Source of the DNA: Trematomus loennbergii
Lineage: Eukaryota > Chordata > Actinopteri > Perciformes > Nototheniidae
DNA length: 64,000 bases
Direction: 5' to 3'
NCBI GenBank assembly: GCA_012861695.1
Contig: JAAOOA010000060.1
Location: forward strand, 6,050,683-6,114,682
The number at the start of each line of letters is the position of its first letter. Positions within the stretch are counted from its first letter, which is position 1. Below, piece by piece: positions 57,533 to 64,000 of the stretch. The notes beneath the pieces are model-generated. The model made no database searches and was not told the origin of the DNA. It worked only from the letters and a program-made list of their open reading frames with translations. A program made the position numbers and the translations under genes.

Positions 57533-58608
57533 ACGTATAGAGTGGCGAAGTCCCTCCCCTTCCGGTGGACCTCCATGGGACCTTATTTCGGAAAAATTAT
57601 GTATTGAAGTCAATGGAGAGAGAAAGATTATCTTTCGATCCCGTTTGAATTGTGCCACAAATTGTACATATGATGTTTGTCAATTTAAAAGATAATTTTG
57701 CAAGTCAAAAAAAATTAAATGTGTCGTAAAACTGTGAAGTAACACATTTGTTTGTGTGAAACGCTCAATGAACTACATCTCTGGTCAACAACACACCAAG
57801 ATGGCCGTCACTACTGTCTTGTCAACAAAACGATTGACTACCCTCACTATCACCACAATGAAACACGTCCAGAAGAATGTCATGCAAAGCTGCCTGCCTT
57901 CCTTTGATTCTCTCTGAACTGCCTGGTCTTTTTAATTTCAACCATTTGTGCAGATAGCATGAAGTAGAAAAGATCGCCGATCGCCGATGCTAGCGTTAGC
58001 ATTTCTCCCCCGGGCTTAAATTGTGTATTATAGAATGATCACACCGGCGACAGTACTCTTCAAAGGGTTCACAAAATATGACTACTACTCTTACTGTTTA
58101 ACATTTTGGGTTACTTAATGTTACTTCATGTTAAGGCTAATAAAAATGACAAGGCTGTAATGCTAACTAACGTGCTAACTACTAGCTAGGTAGCTAACTT
58201 GATCCTTTCTTCAGACGGGAAGCGAAAGAACGAGCAAGACCCATTGCTGGTATGATAACAACCTGGTACTAAGCACACAGGCATCTTGTTAAAGTTATCT
58301 TATCTTAGCTATCTCTTAGTAGAGGAAAACAATTGTGACATCACTTACGCGACTCTGGGATTTGTAGTCTTTCCAGTTGCGTATTTTTCATAGTCTTATA
58401 TTTCAACAGTTTTACGACTAACTGTGACTTTTTTGACATGGAAATTATTATTTAAGATTGACAAACATCATATGTGTAATTCATGGCACAATTCAAACGG
58501 GATCGAAAGATAATCTTTCTCTCTCCATTGACTTCAATACAAACTTTTTCCGAAATAAGGTCCCATGAGTCCCACCGGAAGGTGAGGGACTTCGCCTCTC
58601 TATATGGG
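57533..58608. mobile_element. TIR element with ~200-bp inverted ends, TA flanks
   Basis: TAGAGTGGCGAAGTCCCTC at the left pairs with GAGGGACTTCGCCTCTCTA at the right. The arms stay near-identical for about 190 bp (for example GAGAGAGAAAGATTATCTTT). TA flanks both ends, which fits Tc1/mariner-like insertion, but this is weak. The open frames crossing each arm are mirror images and not genes. Confidence 0.75.
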
Positions 58609-59180
58609 ATTAGTTTTGTATCATAAAGATAAAGCAACACTTTCTCAGAATAAAGCAAAACTATGAGTTTAAAAGAAGAAAAAAACTGAGTCAAGCAAAA
58701 TAAAATAAATTTCAAAAATAAAACTATAAGTAGCAAACAAATCATTTGTGTAATCATGTAAACTATAAGTCTTTTTTCTTTGTTTTAACATAGGTTTTTG
58801 TTTGCAGTTCTTGTTGCTTCTTTCTCAATGATCAGACTTTTGCTCTCGCTGCAGCTCTTCTCGTTTGCGCTCCCTCATATTTTGTTTTCGATTTGACACA
58901 AACATCCCAGGTGGGCGGGACTTTCAGGGGTGTGTCCCCATTGGCTACTCAGTTTTTGAGTGACAGCCCACTACACCACAGATCATACAGTGCAACTCAT
59001 GCAGCAAACTCCGGAGTCCACTCGGCCAGGTTAGTGTTGGTGTCTCCTGGGGAGTTTTCATGAACATATCAGACTTATCTTATGGATTGCTGTGCATTAT
59101 ACTTGTGTTGTGTAGTTTATACTTTATTCCAACTTTAAATATTTGAATACCTGACCACACTGCTGCTGTTAAATAATTTC
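58609..59180. other. Unassigned sequence
   Basis: No supported gene. Confidence 0.4.
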
Positions 59181-59230
59181 CCAATTTGGGATTGATAAAG
59201 TGTCTGTCTGTCTATTTATTTATTTTATAG
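59181..59230 (+). repeat. LINE 3' tail fragment with (TCTG)n
   Basis: TTTCCCAATTTGGGATTGATAAAGTG and the TCTG repeat are the usual 3' end of a fish LINE. Confidence 0.5.
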
Positions 59231-59904
59231 ATAAAAAAAACACATCATTAGGTGCGTTCACACCGGAGTACTTTGGTGTACTTTTCCCACAATAGTTCAT
59301 CAGAACTACGATATATTTGCGTTCACACCAAAAAGCCCCAGGAACTAAAGTAGCTCAACTTAGTTCGCGAGACTCGCTTTTCAGTCCCTGCTACAGAGCA
59401 GGGTCTCTCGTGGGAGAAAGTAGTTCCTACGTCTGATTGGCTGTGCGGAATGCAAACCACGCCCGTTTGACTCAGAATCTTTTGTTCTAAGCGGCCATTG
59501 TATTTCCTCGCTTCGCAGCACACACGAAGAGATTCCTTTTGTGAAAGCAGTTATTATAGCAACACTAAATAAATCAATTGGAGCGGTGGAGTGATGAGGA
59601 TGAGGATGTGTCTGCGCTTCTGGCGATTGACTTGGAGGACGCGAAGCGCCGCATTCAGAAGCTTCTACTGCATGCAGTTTCAGTGGATCAGCAAAGTTAG
59701 CAGACCTGGCAAAGTCATGTCGGAACGACTACCAAGGTAAAATAAAATACATGCACTGCACTGTTTTAATCTGCACAATACTGGTCTTAGATGTACTTTT
59801 ATTTGCTCAGTAGATCGAGCTAGCCATGGTAGAACTTGCTAACGTTAGGTCCAAGCTGGCTAATAACATCTAGCTAGCTAGCTATTCTCATCCATGCCCG
59901 CTAT

Positions 59905-60238
59905 GAACACGTTTTGACTTGTGAATAAGTGTGCAATGTTCTGTAATTTGCTTCACTAACTCATGGCACTAATCGTGTGTTTCAGGCGAGGTGTTTCTCT
60001 CAGGATTAGAAACTAGTTTTCCCCTCCGGGATAACTCGATAATATAACGTTAGCAATTAGCATGCTAGCTGGAACACGTTTTGACTTGTGAATAAGTGTG
60101 CAATGTTCTGTAATTTGCTTCACTAACTCATGGCACTAATCGTGTGTTTCAGGCGAGGTGTTTCTCTCAGGATTAGAAACTAGTTTTCCCCTAAAAAAAA
60201 CGATAATATAACGTTAGCAATTAGCATGCTAGCTGGAC
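59905..60238 (+). repeat. 167-bp direct tandem duplication
   Basis: 59905-60071 and 60072-60238 both run from GAACACGTTTTGACTTGTGA to AATTAGCATGCTAGCTGGA. The only notable difference is CCTCCGGGATAACT replaced by CCTAAAAAAAA. Confidence 0.9.
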
Positions 60239-60489
60239 ATAATGCTACCTCTGTGGCTAATGCATAGAGGTAAACAATAGATTGTCGATGCTATAATTTC
60301 AAGTAATTTGCAACATTCATTCTACATGTTAATGGTAAAAGCTTAAACAGTTGATTACCTGCATGCCACAAAGACTGATGTTCTAATATTTTTGCACATT
60401 GAAGTAGAAATGTAATTGAAATTCTATTTACTGCCTAAAACATTGTATCCTTCTCATAGTATTATCCTAAATAGTTTGACCTTGTTTCC

Positions 60490-60680
60490 TCAGAAGGCTT
60501 CTCAGACTACATGGAGGATCCCTCAGAGAAACACAGTTTCCACGTTCAGTTCCCCCCCGCTGAGAGTAGGCAGCCTGCGCCCGGTCAGCGGACACCATCA
60601 GGACCACTATCTGATCACAGAGGATCCCATCCTGACCGCTGCTGCCATACTGCAGCAAACAGGAGGGAACGGAGGTGAAA
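60490..60680 (+). other. Possible exon of unknown product inside Harbinger element
   Basis: After a TTTCCTCAG acceptor at about 60494, open sequence in two frames runs to GGAACGGAGGTGAAAA at about 60676. No motif is recognised. It could be an accessory-gene exon or chance. Confidence 0.2.
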
Positions 60681-60884
60681 ACACACTTTATACATTTAGA
60701 TATGTGGAGCACAAAGAAAAGTGTTGAGTTTAACTATAAAAATATTAGTTTCAACTAACCTAATACCGTTATATGAACTTTGCTGTGTTTTCAGCGTAGC
60801 TTTGTAAAGGTAACATTTAGCAGCTAAACTGTGGATAACAAGTAAACCACATTGGTTTGTTATTCAATATGGCCACCAAAAGCT

Positions 60885-61060
60885 TTTTGAATCCTTACAT
60901 GTCACTTGTTAGACGCTTTTATCCAAAGCTTACCTACTCAATACTGTGGGCAATCCCCACAGGAGCACTTTGGGGTGAAGTGTCTCGGGGACACAACGAC
61001 ATGCTACACCCTACCCCTACACACTACCCCTCCGTTTGCGCGTTCGCGCGGAGGGTCCGC
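60885..61060 (+). repeat. Fish interspersed-repeat fragment
   Basis: TTAGACGCTTTTATCCAAAG and GTGAAGTGTCTCGGGGACACAACGACATG are typical of a widespread retroposon or MITE segment in fish. Confidence 0.45.
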
Positions 61061-61448
61061 CACATTAAGTGCTGTTCCAAACCAACGAGTGTGGAGAGGT
61101 GTGGAGGGGGAGTGGGCTATCAAGCCCTCAAACAGCGAGTCTGCATCGGTGCTGACTTGAGACCGGTCTCTACCTGACCGGAGTCACGCTGTGTGTGTCC
61201 GTCAGGAAACACGCTGTTAAAAAGTAGTTCCAGCAAACATCCACTGATAAATTGCGATGTTAACAACCTCATGATAACCTCATATTTTTTTAACTTAGGA
61301 TCATACCTGTGTTTAGTCTAGAAAAAGGTAAATGTGTGCATTTTATTATAAAGTTGTGTATATTTACAGACTGTTGCAAAAACTAAGAAGCTTATAAACA
61401 TCAGGTTTAAAACTAAAAGAGCTTTACAAAAAAGTAACACAATGAAAG

Positions 61449-62065
61449 ATGTTTGGAGTTTTATTTGAGTTATTAATTTACATTTTTTGTCTAAGAGAAG
61501 CTGATTTGAAACCGTTGTTACATACAGTTACGGCATTTCCTGTTTCTGCCGGAGAGAGGGGAGTTTGTCCCAAAGCTTGCCGCTGTATTTACTCCCTCCA
61601 TCTGACAGGAGGGAGCCTCGTTGAGCTGCGAGTGTGGCTACAGACGGAGTTCACTCCGTCACGGAGGGGTAGGGTCGAGGGAGTGGTTTGGGATTGGGCC
61701 TCAGAGGTGGAGATCGCCCACAGTGATGACTCTGACGTGGGGGGCTCTCTGTTATGGGCTGCTCCCCTTCTGGTATTTGGACAATGTTGTGTCGTTGTTG
61801 CGATTAAACTGATCTTGTATCTTGCATATTTCACCTTAGGAAAGTGGGCACGCGATGACAGCTTCCTTGACACCATGGACTGCCGTGCTATGGTCAGCAA
61901 GGAGAATGAGGACCTGCGTGCCAAGGAGATGCACGACGAACGGCTGCTGCATTCACACAAGGCCCAGGAATCGGACGACTAGCCGCTCATGGTGCCAGGT
62001 GGAGCAACAAAATACCTTTCAGGCTGGGCTTCTGGCAGTGCTAAGCGAGCTGATTAAATCCAACA
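61449..62065 (+). pseudogene. Harbinger accessory-protein C-terminal remnant
   Basis: Downstream of an acceptor-like TTTCACCTTAG (about 61840), the frame reads DSFLDTMDCRAMVSKENEDL and HDERLLHSHKAQESDD. After a one-base frame change near 61980 it continues VEQQNTFQAGLLAVLSELIK. This charged, helical tail resembles the C-terminus of Harbinger Myb-type proteins. The SANT domain itself was not found. Moderate to low certainty. Confidence 0.35.
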
Positions 62066-62130
62066 GGCCTTCAATACAAAAATTAAGAAAAACTTGTCGT
62101 CGTTGATAAACTGTACAATGACTTGTTGGG

Positions 62131-62290
62131 AGGCGTGTGGTGCAGTGGTCTGGTGCGTTGGTGTTCGGATCAGGGGAGCACAGGTTCAAACCCCACTGCA
62201 GTCAGGATGTCGTTGTGTCCCTGTTATTATATTGTTTTGATACTACTGACACTTATTGATCTGCTGCTGATAAATAAAAGAGAACCTACA
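62131..62290 (+). repeat. tRNA-derived SINE
   Basis: An A-box-like TGGTGCAGTGG (62139-62149) is followed 34 bp later by a B-box GGTTCAAACCC (62183-62193). That is the internal RNA polymerase III promoter of a tRNA-derived SINE head. An AT-rich body follows, but no clear tail was seen. Confidence 0.65.
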
Positions 62291-62983
62291 TTGCGATTAA
62301 ACAGAAAATGTATCTTGCTTATTTCTCCTGACACTTTATCTTTATGGTGACCTGTGTAGCATCCTATACATCACATGTAAGTGATTATTCTGATACCATC
62401 ATGACACCATGAAACTGGCGAAGCTTTATTTATTGTGTCCCACCCCATATATGTGTCTTTGAAAAAGATCATTCAATTGTATTTCAAAATGGCGTCCATC
62501 AACACAAACACTATTTATAGAAAGATAAATGGTTAAGTTTGTAATTAACAGTGTTGTGAGTTCAATATTTTAATTAATTATAGTAAGGGAACATAGGAGG
62601 ATATATAATAAAGGTGTTAACTGCTGAGCATATTTACTGTGCAATACTACAGACATGTTAGTGGTATTATTTCTTATCTAACTCTTTCCTATGGTCAGAC
62701 AAATCAGAAGTCATTTAAACAATTTCAGATTGTTCTTTTTGTTTCTCAATTGATTTTCCAGAATATGCACCACCTAGGCACAGACTTTATATCACAAATA
62801 AATGAATGACATGTACTACAGTAATTGATTATATTGATATTGCCTACTCAGATATAAATGTGTATAAAATGAAATCAATTCAAAGTTTCTTGCTGCTTTT
62901 AATGCAATTCATGGCTGCAGGGCAAACGTCCAAAATCCTTATTCTACAATCATTTAATCAAGACACTTGTGTATATTTTACTT

Positions 62984-63168
62984 TTATTTGTAGTAAACAA
63001 AAAAATATGAATGGTTGTCATCAAGCTGGGTCGCCGGTAAGGCAGTCCATTCCTCCCTGTACTCATCACCACGACGCTCACACAGGTTATGCAATACGCA
63101 ACATGCTGCCACCTGGATTTTGATATTGTCCATGTTGCAGTCGTTTCGCTTCATCAAGCACCGCATAT
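62984..63168 (-). pseudogene. Harbinger transposase last exon
   Basis: It begins at an acceptor (TGTTCCAG, 63169) and reads RCLMKRNDCNMDNIKIQVAA, then CCVLHNLCERRGDEYREEW. This is the conserved C-terminal block (ACCVLHNL) of PIF/Harbinger transposases. The catalytic exons that should precede it are deleted: the next exon upstream is the N-terminal one at 63390-63256 and the phases do not match. Confidence 0.85.
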
Positions 63169-63255
63169 CTGGAACACATACAAAGACACAAATTAGCCCT
63201 ACATAACTCCATAAATCCTACATTAGATAGTATTAATGTGATTTACTGAACGTAC

Positions 63256-63390
63256 CATTGCTGTTCTTTGGGCGTGATAACGGTCATCATCCTCAGCTGT
63301 CCTACGACGAAACATGTCCATAGCGTGTGCTTGTCGCCGTCCAGTCCTTTTGTTAAGGCTTCTTAACCGCCTTCGCCTCCGACTCAGCAT
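63256..63390 (-). pseudogene. Harbinger transposase first exon
   Basis: From ATG at 63390 it encodes an arginine-rich N-terminus (MLSRRRRRLRSLNKRTGRRQ, then FRRRTAEDDDRYHAQRT) and ends at a good donor (ATG/GTACGT). It is typical of the basic first exon of such transposases. Confidence 0.6.
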
Positions 63391-63795
63391 TTCTATTGCA
63401 TTTGAATGGTCGATCTGTATTTTTATTTGTGGCTGAGTTATTGGCTTAAATAACTCCGTTACGAAGCTGTATTACACGAGCACCAAAACGTCAACAGAAG
63501 CATACAGCGGAAGCGGAAGCTTTTCTTCTTCTTCTCTCGGTTTTTTGGCGGATTGCAACTTTAAGGTGCATACCGCCACCTACTGTACTCGCCGTGAAGT
63601 TGTTTGCAGCCTGCCAGGAAAATCTAAGCAGAAGAAGAAGAAGTGACGTCAGCGGCTCATTTGCCTAATCCACCCCCAGGAACTCATTTTGGTGTGAACG
63701 CGATCTGCTTTAGTTCGTCAGAACTAAAAGAACTCTCATGAACTAAAGTTCTCAGGAACTACTGTGGGAAAAGTACTTGGTGTGAACGCGCCTTA

Positions 63796-64000
63796 TGTAT
63801 TTTCAAGCTAAAGGTGATACACAAACACAATATATTAAATATATAAAGACATGTTACATTTCAAAAGCATATATTACTATGTTTAGGACAAACAATTAAA
63901 GACTGCTTTAATTGAACAAATTCTACAAAATAAAAGTGGCAGATTTGCTTTTACCAGACCTAGGTTGCATACCAACACAATTAGGAACATGCTCACATCT
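63796..64000. other. Flank of Harbinger element, unassigned
   Basis: Short AT-rich stretch. Nothing recognised. Confidence 0.4.

Larger units (their letters stand above)
59251..63792. mobile_element. PIF/Harbinger element, internally deleted, TTA duplications
   Basis: The inverted ends GGTGCGTTCACACC and GGTGTGAACGCGCC are flanked by TTA on both sides (59248-59250, 63793-63795). A second internal GCGTTCACACC copy lies near each end (59320 and 63692). It contains the first and last transposase exons on the minus strand with the middle missing, and a broken accessory-like frame on the plus strand. It also contains a SINE and a 167-bp tandem duplication. Confidence 0.92.

Noticed and set aside
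57429..58757. Two open frames sharing a CIEVNGERKIIFRSRLNCA-like peptide
   Set aside because: They are the two inverted arms of one TIR element read on opposite strands, so the likeness reflects the DNA repeat and not a gene family.
62131..62200. Possible tRNA gene
   Set aside because: A- and B-boxes are present, but the sequence does not close into a cloverleaf with acceptor stem, so a tRNA-derived SINE is the better call.

Overview
The window reads as intergenic or intronic DNA from a ray-finned (teleost) fish. The evidence is the mixture of repeats: a chromodomain Ty3/Gypsy element of the sushi type, PIF/Harbinger, hAT, TTAA-inserting (piggyBac/Kolobok-like) elements, a DIRS element, BEL/Pao and L2/CR1-like LINE remnants, a tRNA-derived SINE and long (AC)n microsatellites. 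I found no confident host gene. Nearly every protein signature belongs to a mobile element, and many elements are nested.

Layout. 1-4910: AT-rich DNA with MITE and LINE tails, a TTAA-type repeat and a minisatellite (3640-4150). 4911-15148: a PIF/Harbinger transposon with near-perfect terminal inverted repeats, a Myb/SANT accessory gene (+) and a DDE transposase gene (-). A complete Gypsy element (6643-11914, two 433-bp LTRs that look identical, 5-bp target duplication GAAGC) sits inside the last Myb exon. 15285-16700: a TIR element inserted in a LINE fragment. 19155-24526: a DIRS element with inverted ends, a ~110-bp tandem array and tyrosine recombinase remnants. 26100-28060: LINE, TTAA-element, Gypsy and DIRS remnants. 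28060-37140: MITEs, LINE tails and (AC)n in otherwise anonymous DNA. 37142-38175: a deleted piggyBac-like element. 38197-39804: a hAT derivative that has taken in a microsatellite and a second hAT. 40986-41800: BEL/Pao integrase remnants. 42683-43710: a Harbinger-type MITE with ATT duplications.

44281-56722 is the most unusual part. An intron-rich minus-strand gene (52436 down to ~45190) encodes a DDE-like transposase core (LDATG, CDGS, CLSH motifs) followed by an Ulp1-like cysteine-protease domain (HW and DP motifs). It lies between two arrays of a ~176-bp repeat in opposite orientation, and both arrays stop at the same repeat phase on their outer side. Its last exon runs directly into the left array. 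This resembles the foldback (FB/NOF) architecture, here with an added SUMO-protease-like domain. It is decayed (several frameshifts) and carries nested hAT, TTAA-type and LINE insertions. A THAP-like exon lies just outside it (57162-57397).

57533-58608 is a TIR element. 59251-63792 is a third Harbinger element (TTA duplications), internally deleted, holding a SINE and a 167-bp tandem duplication.

How the genes work together: each element's genes serve its own movement. The Gypsy element, with intact gag and pol, a predicted -1 frameshift signal and a self-priming site, is the only one that looks possibly competent. All the others are broken or non-autonomous.
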